A stretch of DNA of 5,761 nt from an uncultured Campylobacter sp. GTDB lineage: Bacteria; Campylobacterota; Campylobacteria; Campylobacterales; Campylobacteraceae. Numbering within the stretch: position 1 is the stretch's first letter; every line of letters begins with the position of its first letter. The stretch spans positions 1 through 5,761 of the forward strand of contig NZ_CALHHT010000014.1 of NCBI RefSeq assembly GCF_938031315.1, written 5' to 3'. The notes under the pieces were generated by a model, which saw only the letters and a list, made by a program, of their open reading frames with translations, did not search any database and was not told where the DNA came from. Below are positions 1 through 5,640 of this stretch, piece after piece. A program made the translations under genes and the position numbers.

Positions 1-679
1 CACTCGAATGAGATGCAGCTGTATGCCCCATAGTGCCAGAACGAGTTACACTATAGCCGTGGCGAGCTTGCGGCTGTGCAATTCGAGCCGTCGTTAATTT
101 ACGAGCTTGTGCATCTACGATTTTGCCAGTCTGCTCATCCGCACCTCCGTGAGTTTGCGCGCTTGCGCTTCTCCGCATATCTGCACCTCTGTAAGTTTGC
201 GCAGTATCGCGAGCGCTTGGCGCCTCGTCCTCATAGATGCGGGTCTTTGGCAAACGCATCAGCGTCGCAACTAGACTCTTGCTAGCTTCATTCTGGCTGT
301 TTGATTGATTAGCCGGGCGCCTAGATGCTTTATTTCTCGCAGAATGCGATGCGAAATTTTGCCCGGGATTTTTAGTAAAATTTTTCGTACTTTTTCGCGT
401 GGAATTTTTAGTAGAATTTCCAGATGCGCGCGTATTTTTTGTGAACTTGGAATTTGAAAGGCTTTTAGCATTTGCAGGTTTTTTAGCATGCGGCTCGGCA
501 GAGGATTTTGCGGAGGTATTTTTACTCAGATGATCTTTGGCTCGCAAATTTTGAGATGAAATTTTAGATTTATGGTTTTGCAACGCGGCGGGCGATTTGT
601 GGCTTTGCTGCGCAGCAAAAACGCTAGAGAAGCTCGCCAAAATGAACGCAATTAAAAAAATACGAGCTAAATTTTTCAT
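1..679 (-). CDS. Partial exported, highly basic Lys/Ser/Asn-rich protein of unknown function (5' part only)
   Basis: An open frame reads leftward from an ATG at 679-677 for 226 codons without a stop and leaves the window at base 1, so the C-terminus is missing. The start has a good Shine-Dalgarno AAAGGA (685-690) five bases upstream. Residues 1-22 form a textbook Sec signal peptide: basic MKNLAR, a hydrophobic core of Ile/Leu/Phe/Ala, and likely cleavage after Val-Phe-Ala (20-22). Residues 23-135 are low-complexity, dominated by Lys, Ser, Asn, Ala and Thr, with few acidic residues and repeated Thr-Lys-Asn units (80-82, 90-92, 98-100, 102-104). Residues 136-226 are less biased and contain an imperfect 14-residue duplication. 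No cysteine is present. The mature protein should lie in the periplasm or beyond, and its charge suggests binding to an anionic partner such as cell wall, LPS or nucleic acid, but that is inference. No family is recognised; a catalytic or binding domain may lie in the missing part. It follows groEL in the same orientation after about 595 bases. Confidence 0.8.
   Translation of the reverse strand, partial: MKNLARIFLIAFILASFSSVFAAQQSHKSPAALQNHKSKISSQNLRAKDHLSKNTSAKSSAEPHAKKPANAKSLSNSKFTKNTRASGNSTKNSTRKSTKNFTKNPGQNFASHSARNKASRRPANQSNSQNEASKSLVATLMRLPKTRIYEDEAPSARDTAQTYRGADMRRSASAQTHGGADEQTGKIVDAQARKLTTARIAQPQARHGYSVTRSGTMGHTAASHSS
137..220 (-). repeat. Imperfect 42-bp tandem duplication inside the basic exported protein gene
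   Basis: Bases 137-160 and 179-202 match at 20 of 24 positions and lie exactly 42 bases apart, so the reading frame is kept. In the protein they give AQTYRGAD (residues 160-167) and AQTHGGAD (174-181), separated by a diverged six-residue linker. Three of the four differences are C/T on the plus strand and two of the four are silent, which fits an old duplication kept as coding sequence. Only the first 24 bases of each 42-base unit remain similar. Confidence 0.6.
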
Positions 680-684
680 CGTTT

Positions 685-690
685 TCCTTT
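685..690 (-). promoter_or_regulatory. Ribosome binding site of the partial exported protein gene
   Basis: AAAGGA on the minus strand, five bases before the ATG at 679. It is the same core and spacing as the groES site at 3194-3199, and it decides the start codon of this gene, which is otherwise known only from its 5' part. Confidence 0.7.
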
Positions 691-858
691 CCATGGATTT
701 TAGGCGAAATTTAGCAAAGCTTAGATTAAGCCGCGTTAAATTTAATGAGTGAGACTATGAAATTTTGGCTATTAATTCAAAGCTGTATCGTCAAACAAAA
801 ATCTGGATAAAGGCTAAGCTTTAAAAATTCCGCAGCTAGGATTCTGTTTGGCAATAGA

Positions 859-887
859 ATTTTATCACACTAAAAATATGACGTCAC
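859..887 (-). promoter_or_regulatory. Candidate extended -10 promoter for the leftward exported protein gene
   Basis: On the minus strand TGATAAAAT (867-859) is an extended -10 element (TG-N-TAAAAT). Seventeen bases upstream is GTGACG (887-882), which matches TTGACA at four of six positions. Transcription would begin near 852 and give a leader of about 170 bases. AT-rich spacers yield such matches by chance, so this is only the best candidate seen. The alternative TAAAAT at 702-697 would start transcription on top of the ribosome binding site and is less likely. Confidence 0.3.
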
Positions 888-1126
888 GGCAAAAATTTTA
901 TCTTGTAAGCGCTTAGGTGGGATAGCTGAAAATTTTAAAGTTTTAGAATTCTGCGCTTAAATTTTGAGTGGCAAGTCAGAATTTAAGGTAAAAAGCAAGC
1001 TCAGATAAAGTTTTTAAATTTAAAGGATAATGCGGCAAAACCGTAAATTTGCGGTGAGATACGAAATTTATAAGATCATGCAGTGACTAAAAATCACACC
1101 GCTTAATCGCTAATTCATAATAAATC

Positions 1127-1156
1127 GCCGCGCCTTAGACATATCCAAAACGCGGC
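1127..1156 (-). terminator. Possible groESL terminator hairpin
   Basis: In minus-strand RNA, GCCGCG (1156-1151) pairs perfectly with CGCGGC (1132-1127) across an 18-base loop, followed by GATTTATTATG. The downstream tract is only moderately U-rich and the loop is long, so termination would be weak or would depend on other factors. It is the first GC-rich hairpin followed by any U-rich run after groEL, about 120 bases past its stop codon. Confidence 0.35.
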
Positions 1157-1163
1157 ACATCTC

Positions 1164-1222
1164 ATTTTACGGCGCATAGCAAAAGCATCGCCGCAAAGGC
1201 ATTGCGGGGGGCACCGTAAAAT
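1164..1222 (-). other. Two-tier RNA stem-loop in the groEL 3' region
   Basis: Bases 1211-1222 and 1164-1175 pair over 12 positions. In minus-strand RNA the only non-Watson-Crick pair is a U-G wobble, while in plus-strand RNA the same position is an A-C clash, so the fold belongs to the groEL-sense transcript. Nested inside is a perfect 6-bp hairpin, CCGCAA with TTGCGG (1191-1196 and 1202-1207), with a 5-base loop. No U tract follows. A mutually exclusive pairing exists between 1204-1210 and 1264-1270. It could protect the mRNA 3' end or assist termination. Confidence 0.45.
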
Positions 1223-1274
1223 CTCACCACGCCGTTGTAATGGCATAGGAGCGCCGAATGACGCCCCCGCGGGA

Positions 1275-2912
1275 CTACATCATTCCGCCCATGCCACCCA
1301 TTCCGCCCATATCAGGCATTGGAGGCATTGCAGGTTTCTCCTCTTTAATCTCGCTGACGGTCGCTTCGGTCGTTAGAAGCAGGCTTGCGACGGAGACCGC
1401 GTTTTGAAGCGCGATACGCTCAACCTTGACTGGATCGATGATACCTGCCTCAAACATATTGACGTACTCGCCGTTTGCGGCGTTGAAGCCGAATTTTTTG
1501 TCTTTATTCTGCTCGACGGCATTTGCTACGACGCCCGCGTCAAATCCCGCATTCTCTGCGATCTGGCGAAGTGGAGCGAAAAGCGCGCGCTTAACGATGT
1601 CCGCACCGATAAGCTCGTCGCCGCTTAGAGCTAGTTTTACGCTAAGTCCCGCTCTGATTAGCGCAGCGCCGCCGCCGATTACGATACCCTCGTCTACGGC
1701 TGCTTTGGTTGCGTTTAGAGCGTCGTCCACGCGGTCTTTTTTCTCTTTCATCTCGGTTTCGGTCGCAGCGCCCACCTTGATGACCGCGACGCCGCCGCTA
1801 AGCTTAGCCATGCGCTCTTGAAGCTTCTCTTTGTCGTAATCGCTCGTAGTCTCAGCAATTTGAGCTTTGATCTGCAAAACGCGCGCGTCGATATCTTTTT
1901 TCTTGCCCGCGCCGCCTACGATAGTGGTGTTGTCTTTGTCGATCACGATGCGCTCGGCTTGTCCGAGATCAGCCATGGAGGCGCTTTCTAGCGTTCTGCC
2001 AAGCTCCTCGCTGATGACGGTACCGCCCGTTAAAATCGCGATATCTTCAAGCATCGCCTTTCTGCGATCGCCAAATCCAGGGGCTTTGACCGCGGAGATG
2101 TTTAGCACGCCGCGAAGTTTATTTACGACTAAAGTCGCAAGCGCCTCGCCCTCGATATCTTCAGCGATGATTAGAAGCGGTTTGCCGCTTTTTTGAACCT
2201 GCTCCAAAACCGGAAGTAGATCTTTTAAATTTGTAATTTTTTTGTCAAATAGAAGCACTAGTGGAGAAGCTAGCTCGACTAGCATCTTCTCGGCATTTGT
2301 AATGAAATATGGGCTTAGATAGCCGCGGTCAAACTGCATTCCCTCGACTACGTTTAACTCATCGTTGATAGATTTCGCCTCTTCGACGGTTATAACGCCG
2401 TCCTTGCCGACTCTTTCCATAGCGTCTGCGATCAGATCGCCCACCGCGCTGTCGTTATTCGCAGAGATCGTAGCGACCTGAGCGATCTCTTTTTTGCCAC
2501 TTACTTTTTTAGAGGATTTTTTTAGCTCTTCAATAACCGCAGCGCTAAATTTATCCATACCGCGCTTAACTTCGATCGGATTTGCGCCCGCAGTTACGTT
2601 GCGTAGGCCCTCTTTAAAGATCGCGTGAGCTAGCACGGTTGCTGTAGTAGTGCCATCTCCTGCTTGATCGTTGGTTTTACTCGCTACTTCGCGCACCAAA
2701 GAAGCACCCATATTCTCTAGCGTATCTTTTAGCTCAATCTCTTTAGCGACGGTTACGCCGTCTTTTGTGATCGCAGGAGCGCCGAAGCTCTTTTGGATTA
2801 AGACATTGCGACCGCGAGGTCCCATCGTAACTTTTACAGCGTCGTTTAGCTTCCTAACGCCCGCGTAGAGTTTGTTTCTTGCGTCGTCTGAAAAAATAAT
2901 CTCTTTTGCCAT
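1275..2912 (-). CDS. groEL: Chaperonin GroEL (60 kDa, Hsp60)
   Basis: GroEL forms the double seven-membered ring that encloses unfolded cytoplasmic proteins and, with ATP and the GroES lid, lets them fold. The 545-residue product is full length for the family. Nucleotide-binding motifs are present: GPRG at 31-34, DGTTT at 86-90 with Asp86, GGGAAL at 413-418, and Asp397, matching the ATP-hydrolysing Asp398 of E. coli. The apical substrate and GroES-binding residues are kept (Tyr198, Tyr202, Phe203, Leu233, Leu236, Leu258, Val262, Val263). The C-terminus is the usual Gly-Gly-Met tail, ending MGGMGGMGGMM. The start is the ATG at 2912, giving MAKEI as in other Campylobacter GroEL. An in-frame TTG at 2918 directly abuts the Shine-Dalgarno AAAGGA (2919-2924) and would not be used. 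It is the second gene of the groES-groEL operon, driven from the promoter at 3250-3278. Nothing suggests damage or transfer. Confidence 0.98.
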   Translation of the reverse strand: MAKEIIFSDDARNKLYAGVRKLNDAVKVTMGPRGRNVLIQKSFGAPAITKDGVTVAKEIELKDTLENMGASLVREVASKTNDQAGDGTTTATVLAHAIFKEGLRNVTAGANPIEVKRGMDKFSAAVIEELKKSSKKVSGKKEIAQVATISANNDSAVGDLIADAMERVGKDGVITVEEAKSINDELNVVEGMQFDRGYLSPYFITNAEKMLVELASPLVLLFDKKITNLKDLLPVLEQVQKSGKPLLIIAEDIEGEALATLVVNKLRGVLNISAVKAPGFGDRRKAMLEDIAILTGGTVISEELGRTLESASMADLGQAERIVIDKDNTTIVGGAGKKKDIDARVLQIKAQIAETTSDYDKEKLQERMAKLSGGVAVIKVGAATETEMKEKKDRVDDALNATKAAVDEGIVIGGGAALIRAGLSVKLALSGDELIGADIVKRALFAPLRQIAENAGFDAGVVANAVEQNKDKKFGFNAANGEYVNMFEAGIIDPVKVERIALQNAVSVASLLLTTEATVSEIKEEKPAMPPMPDMGGMGGMGGMM

Positions 2913-2918
2913 TTTCAA

Positions 2919-2924
2919 TCCTTT
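2919..2924 (-). promoter_or_regulatory. groEL ribosome binding site (fixes the ATG start)
   Basis: AAAGGA lies within the 12-base groES-groEL gap, starting directly after the groES TAA stop. It is six bases from the ATG at 2912 but touches the in-frame TTG at 2918, so the ATG is the real start. Confidence 0.8.
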
Positions 2925-3188
2925 TTATTTAATTATGCCTAAAACGTCTTCTAAATTTAAGATAAGAAATTTCTTATCGTCTAAGCTAATCTCGCTGCCT
3001 GCGTATTTTGCAAACGCTACGATATCGCCATTTTTGACGCCTTCACATTCGCTGCCGACGGCTACGATTTTGCCGGTCGAAGGCTTCTCTTTTGAAGCAT
3101 TGTCGGGGATGATGATGCCCGAAGCGGTCTTTTTTGTTTCCTCCTCGCGCTCTATTAGAACGCGCTTGCCAAGTGGTTGAAATTTCAT
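2925..3188 (-). CDS. groES: Co-chaperonin GroES (10 kDa, Hsp10)
   Basis: GroES forms the seven-subunit dome that caps GroEL and closes the folding chamber. The 87-residue product is within the usual size range. The amino end MKFQPLGKRVLI is the conserved first strand. The mobile loop spans about residues 16-33, with the hydrophobic Ile25-Ile26-Ile27 that docks onto the GroEL apical domain, followed by Pro-Asp. The GKIVAVG strand (39-45), the NGDIVAFAKYAG segment (53-64) and the terminal LNLEDVLGI (78-86) are all recognisable. The ATG at 3188 has the Shine-Dalgarno AAAGGA (3194-3199) five bases upstream. It is the first gene of the operon, and groEL starts 12 bases after its stop. The mRNA leader is about 54 bases and contains the CIRCE operator, so expression should rise on heat shock when HrcA loses activity. 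Confidence 0.97.
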   Translation of the reverse strand: MKFQPLGKRVLIEREEETKKTASGIIIPDNASKEKPSTGKIVAVGSECEGVKNGDIVAFAKYAGSEISLDDKKFLILNLEDVLGIIK

Positions 3189-3193
3189 TTCAG

Positions 3194-3199
3194 TCCTTT
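3194..3199 (-). promoter_or_regulatory. groES ribosome binding site
   Basis: AAAGGA on the minus strand, five bases upstream of the groES ATG at 3188. Confidence 0.8.
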
Positions 3200-3221
3200 C
3201 TTTGATTTGTGATTTCTAAAA

Positions 3222-3248
3222 TTGGCACTCAATGTGTTTGAGTGCTAA
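3222..3248 (-). promoter_or_regulatory. CIRCE operator (HrcA repressor binding site)
   Basis: On the minus strand the site reads TTAGCACTC, nine bases, then GAGTGCCAA. The CIRCE consensus is TTAGCACTC-N9-GAGTGCTAA, so 17 of 18 arm positions match and the spacer is exact. It begins two bases after the -10 box and covers the predicted start point near 3243, a normal place for an HrcA operator. As in other bacteria it would be transcribed into the groES leader. HrcA activity is known to depend on GroEL in several species, which would give feedback control here. Confidence 0.95.
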
Positions 3249-3249
3249 G

Positions 3250-3278
3250 ATTATATGCAAAATTTAAAATCTTGTCAA
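3250..3278 (-). promoter_or_regulatory. groESL promoter, consensus sigma-70 type
   Basis: On the minus strand TTGACA (3278-3273) and TATAAT (3255-3250) both match the consensus exactly and are 17 bases apart. Predicted start near 3243. An almost pure A/T stretch just upstream (3279-3303) resembles an UP element. Campylobacter vegetative promoters usually lack a good -35 box, so this is an exceptionally strong promoter, as expected for a gene held down by repressors. Confidence 0.9.
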
Positions 3279-3303
3279 TAGTTTATGAAAAATTTTTATA
3301 AAA

Positions 3304-3324
3304 CTTTAGTGATTTAAACTCAAG
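3304..3324. promoter_or_regulatory. HAIR-like inverted repeat (predicted HspR binding site)
   Basis: The site reads CTTTAGT, seven bases, then ACTCAAG. The HAIR consensus for HspR, a MerR-family heat-shock repressor, is CTTGAGT-N7-ACTCAAG, so 13 of 14 arm positions match with the exact spacer. It ends 25 bases upstream of the groES -35 box and 9 bases upstream of the weak -35 of the rightward gene. HspR acting with HrcA on groESL is established in Helicobacter pylori and described in Campylobacter jejuni. The site is inferred from sequence and hspR itself is not in the window. Confidence 0.7.
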
Positions 3325-3333
3325 TATTGAGAT

Positions 3334-3362
3334 TTCAAACGTTAAATTTTAAGGGCTATAAT
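3334..3362 (+). promoter_or_regulatory. Promoter of the AsmA-like gene
   Basis: A perfect TATAAT at 3357-3362 lies 17 bases after TTCAAA (3334-3339), which matches four of six -35 positions. Strong -10 with a weak -35 is the common Campylobacter pattern. Transcription would start near 3369 and give a leader of about 25 bases. The -10 box is flanked by an inverted repeat, TTAAGGG (3349-3355) and CCCTCAA (3364-3370), with six of seven positions pairing, which could be an operator. Confidence 0.65.
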
Positions 3363-3382
3363 ACCCTCAAATTTTAAATTTT

Positions 3383-3389
3383 AAGGGGA
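3383..3389 (+). promoter_or_regulatory. Ribosome binding site of the AsmA-like gene
   Basis: AAGGGGA four bases before the ATG at 3394. It supports this start, from which the frame opens straight into a membrane anchor. Confidence 0.75.
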
Positions 3390-3393
3390 CGAA

Positions 3394-5640
3394 ATGAAAA
3401 TTTTCGGCATAATCGCAGGAATTTTAATCCTGCTTATCGTAGGCGCTGGCTGCCTATTTTTCAGCGATTTTGGCAACAATCTTACTAAGCCTTACATAGA
3501 AAATTTGATCAAAGAAAAAAGCGGCCTTGACGTGAAGCTCGATAAATTCGATCTAAATTTCGGCGATCTGGACATCAGCGCCAACGTAAATGACGCTGCA
3601 AACGTAAACGTAAAGGGCAAATACTCGCTTTTTGCGCGCTCTTTCGATCTTAGCTACGACGCAAATGCGCACGATCTAGCCAAGCTCGGCATAAAAATGG
3701 ACGAAGGGCTAAGCCTTAAGGGGCAAATTTTGGGCGATCTTGACAAATTCGGCATCAACGGCAGCGGGCGGATTTTTGATAGCAACGTAAAATTTTTAGC
3801 AAATTTAAAAGACCTCAAACCGCTTGATCTGCAAATCGACGCTAAGGGCCTAAACGTCGAAAAAGCCCTTGCCGTGGCTTCGCTACCGATCTACGCCAAA
3901 GGAAATATCGACGTGCTCTCGGATATCAAGGCCGGAGGCAGCGGCGCAGAGGGCAACGCGAGCATCAAGAGTTCAAATTTGATCCTAAACGAATCTGCGT
4001 TTAAAGATATGAATATCTCCATCCCAAAGGGCGTGCAGATCACGCTAAACTCGGACATCACGGCGCAAAATGACGTCCTGCGAGCAGCAAGCAAGATCGA
4101 TTCGACTCTGGGCAAGATCAGCGCCGAAAAATCGGAATTTGATCTGAAAAACAAAACTTTAAATTCCGATTTTAATCTGAGCCTGCCCGATCTAGCGAAG
4201 CTCGAAAGCCTTATCGGGCGCAAAATTTCTGGCGACGTTAAAGCAAACGGAAATTTAAAGACCGATTTTTCTACGCTTGAGCTTTCAAACTCGCAAATTT
4301 CAGCATTTAAAGACGCGCTTAAAGCGGATGCGGAGGCTAAATACGATCTGAAAAACAAAAACGGCGAGCTTAGCGCAAAGCTAAACGCAAACGATCTAGC
4401 CGCGCTGCAAAACGTCCTGGGAGTGAAGCTGCAAGGCAAGACAAACGGCGAGCTTAGCGCGGCTTTAGCGCAAAATGAGCTTAAAAATCTAAACTTAAAT
4501 CTAAACGCGATGGGCGGCAACCTGAATGCGAACGGAAATTTAAGCGATCTAAAGCTTAAGGCGAGCAATCTAAATCTGGCCGTGCTTTCGGCTCTGTTTT
4601 GCGGCAACGCGATCGGAAACGGCACGATAAACGGCGATGCGAAATTAAGTTTAAAGGACGGCATCAACGGCACGGCGCAAATTTCGCTTGCTAACGGCGT
4701 GATTTTTAAGAAATTTTTAGACGGCGCGACGGGCAAGAGCTTCCCGAGCGATCTAAAAGCGGACGCGCAGGCGCAGACAAATATCAAAAACTCCGTCGCA
4801 ACCTTTAGCGCTAGCGCAAACTCCGATCTGGCGCAGCTTCAGAGCTTAAACGGCACCTACGAGCTCAAAAACAAAGCGCTTAAAGCAAACTACGCGCTAC
4901 TGATCCCGAGCTTGCAGCGACTAGAATTTTTTCTAAATCGCAGACTAAACGGCAAGATTGCCGCTACCGGCGAGCTTTCGCATGACGGCAAGAGCCTGTT
5001 TGCGACCATAAATTCCAAGGTCGCGGGCGGTGAGCTGAACGGACAGATCGCAGGCGATGAGGCAAATTTTAAAATCCAAAATTTCATCGTAAAAGAGCTT
5101 ACGACGCTTCTAAATATCGACCACGTCTACGACGGCACGGGCAATGCAAATCTTACGTATAATACTAGCTCGCACAGCGGAAAATTCGACGCGATCATCA
5201 ACAACGGCCGCCTTCCTAGCGGCGGATTGATCGATAAAATCGGTAAAATTTTAGGCCGCGATCTAGGCGGCGAGGTCTATAACGACGCCAAAGTAAACGG
5301 CACGATCAAGCAAAATTTGATAAATTTCAACGCCGATATGAGCGCGCAAAAAAGCAAGCTAAACGTTACAGGCGGCACGCTGGATAGCAAAACGGGCGCG
5401 ATTTCGGTGCCGGTTAAGGCAAACATCGAAAAAACCGATCTTGAAATAAATATCACCGGCACGATCAAAGAGCCGAAATACAACATCCAATCGGACTACC
5501 TCAAGGGCAAGCTCGACAAGCAGATCGGCAAGGGCATCGACAAGCTTTTCGGCGTGAAAAAGGACGATAATAGCAGCAAAAACGACGCGAAAAAGGAGAA
5601 ATCAGACGTGGTTAAGGGGCTGATAAATGGGCTATTTTAG
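3394..5640 (+). CDS. AsmA-like, inner-membrane-anchored periplasmic protein (748 aa)
   Basis: Residues 1-3 are followed by one long hydrophobic segment (about 4-23), a signal anchor that should leave the remaining roughly 720 residues in the periplasm. The body consists of alternating polar/hydrophobic strands rich in Asn, Lys, Asp, Gly, Leu and Ala, with recurring 'G-x-(A/L)-x-(A/G)-x-G-x-L' turns. This is the pattern of AsmA, TamB and related bridge-like lipid-transfer proteins, which form long hydrophobic grooves. At least four degenerate copies of a repeat lie at 249-528. Residues 611-720 resemble the AsmA-like C-terminal region, ending in a charged Lys/Asp tail (721-740) and a final VKGLINGLF. 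Family members influence outer-membrane protein or phospholipid transport; that role is inferred here and no substrate can be named. Only two cysteines are present (20 and 403). It is divergent from groES and shares a 205-base control region. Codon use and base composition match groEL. Another AsmA-fold family (DUF748-type) is possible. Confidence 0.7.
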   Translation: MKIFGIIAGILILLIVGAGCLFFSDFGNNLTKPYIENLIKEKSGLDVKLDKFDLNFGDLDISANVNDAANVNVKGKYSLFARSFDLSYDANAHDLAKLGIKMDEGLSLKGQILGDLDKFGINGSGRIFDSNVKFLANLKDLKPLDLQIDAKGLNVEKALAVASLPIYAKGNIDVLSDIKAGGSGAEGNASIKSSNLILNESAFKDMNISIPKGVQITLNSDITAQNDVLRAASKIDSTLGKISAEKSEFDLKNKTLNSDFNLSLPDLAKLESLIGRKISGDVKANGNLKTDFSTLELSNSQISAFKDALKADAEAKYDLKNKNGELSAKLNANDLAALQNVLGVKLQGKTNGELSAALAQNELKNLNLNLNAMGGNLNANGNLSDLKLKASNLNLAVLSALFCGNAIGNGTINGDAKLSLKDGINGTAQISLANGVIFKKFLDGATGKSFPSDLKADAQAQTNIKNSVATFSASANSDLAQLQSLNGTYELKNKALKANYALLIPSLQRLEFFLNRRLNGKIAATGELSHDGKSLFATINSKVAGGELNGQIAGDEANFKIQNFIVKELTTLLNIDHVYDGTGNANLTYNTSSHSGKFDAIINNGRLPSGGLIDKIGKILGRDLGGEVYNDAKVNGTIKQNLINFNADMSAQKSKLNVTGGTLDSKTGAISVPVKANIEKTDLEINITGTIKEPKYNIQSDYLKGKLDKQIGKGIDKLFGVKKDDNSSKNDAKKEKSDVVKGLINGLF
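4138..4977 (+). repeat. Degenerate protein repeats in the AsmA-like gene (four recognisable copies)
   Basis: The motif (F/Y)-(D/E)-L-K-N-K begins at residues 249, 317 and 489. Each is followed by a block of the form 'D-L-A-x-L-x-x-x-L-G-x-K-L-x-G-x-x-x-x-x-G-x-L', at residues 262-288, 330-356 and 502-528. A fourth, weaker block without the LKNK lead lies at 387-417. The first two are 68 residues apart. The repeats suggest growth of the beta-rich groove by internal duplication; they are clear in protein but mostly eroded in DNA. Confidence 0.6.

Larger units (their letters stand above)
680..1274. other. 595-bp AT-rich intergenic region with no convincing gene
   Basis: No frame on either strand gives a persuasive protein. 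The AT-rich part (680-1120) consists of short AAATTT/TTTTAAA runs typical of Campylobacter spacers and must hold the promoter of the leftward gene at 1-679. The part nearest groEL (1127-1273) is richer in GC and in inverted repeats, described separately. Small palindromes are TGACGTCA at 879-886, TAAGCGCTTA at 906-915 and the near-palindrome CCGTAAATTTGCGG at 1041-1054. Their role is unknown and the shorter ones may be chance. No tRNA-like or rRNA-like sequence was recognised. Confidence 0.6.

Noticed and set aside
76..285. Plus-strand 69-residue open frame
   Set aside because: It lies opposite the exported protein gene, has no good ribosome binding site, and reads as a Cys/His/Arg/Leu-rich shadow of the minus-strand frame.
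271..489. Minus-strand 72-residue open frame
   Set aside because: It is a different minus-strand frame inside the signal-peptide-bearing gene at 1-679; the other frame has the better start, secretion signal and full-length openness.
757..810. 17-codon plus-strand frame (MKFWLLIQSC...) in the intergenic region
   Set aside because: No convincing ribosome binding site or promoter and too short to assess; expected by chance in AT-rich DNA.
1081..1095. GTGA/TCAC inverted repeat around CTAAAAA
   Set aside because: Only four base pairs; too weak to call as a hairpin or operator.
1266..1273. CCCGCGGG palindrome just after groEL as a terminator
   Set aside because: It has no loop and no U tract, so it cannot form a terminator hairpin on its own; its bases take part in the longer-range pairing described.
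2910..2918. TTG at 2918 as the groEL start
   Set aside because: It directly abuts the Shine-Dalgarno sequence and would add two residues before the conserved MAKEI start; the ATG at 2912 has correct spacing.
3436..3453. Possible lipobox (V-G-A-G-C, Cys20) at the N-terminus of the AsmA-like protein
   Set aside because: Position -3 is Gly rather than Leu/Val/Ile, the hydrophobic segment continues past the cysteine, and AsmA-type proteins normally keep an uncleaved anchor.
3891..4787. Minus-strand 298-residue open frame opposite the AsmA-like gene
   Set aside because: Long, but its Phe/Ser/Ala/Leu-rich sequence is what the antisense of Lys/Asn/Asp/Leu-rich codons gives. There is no sensible start signal, and the plus-strand frame is complete and family-like.
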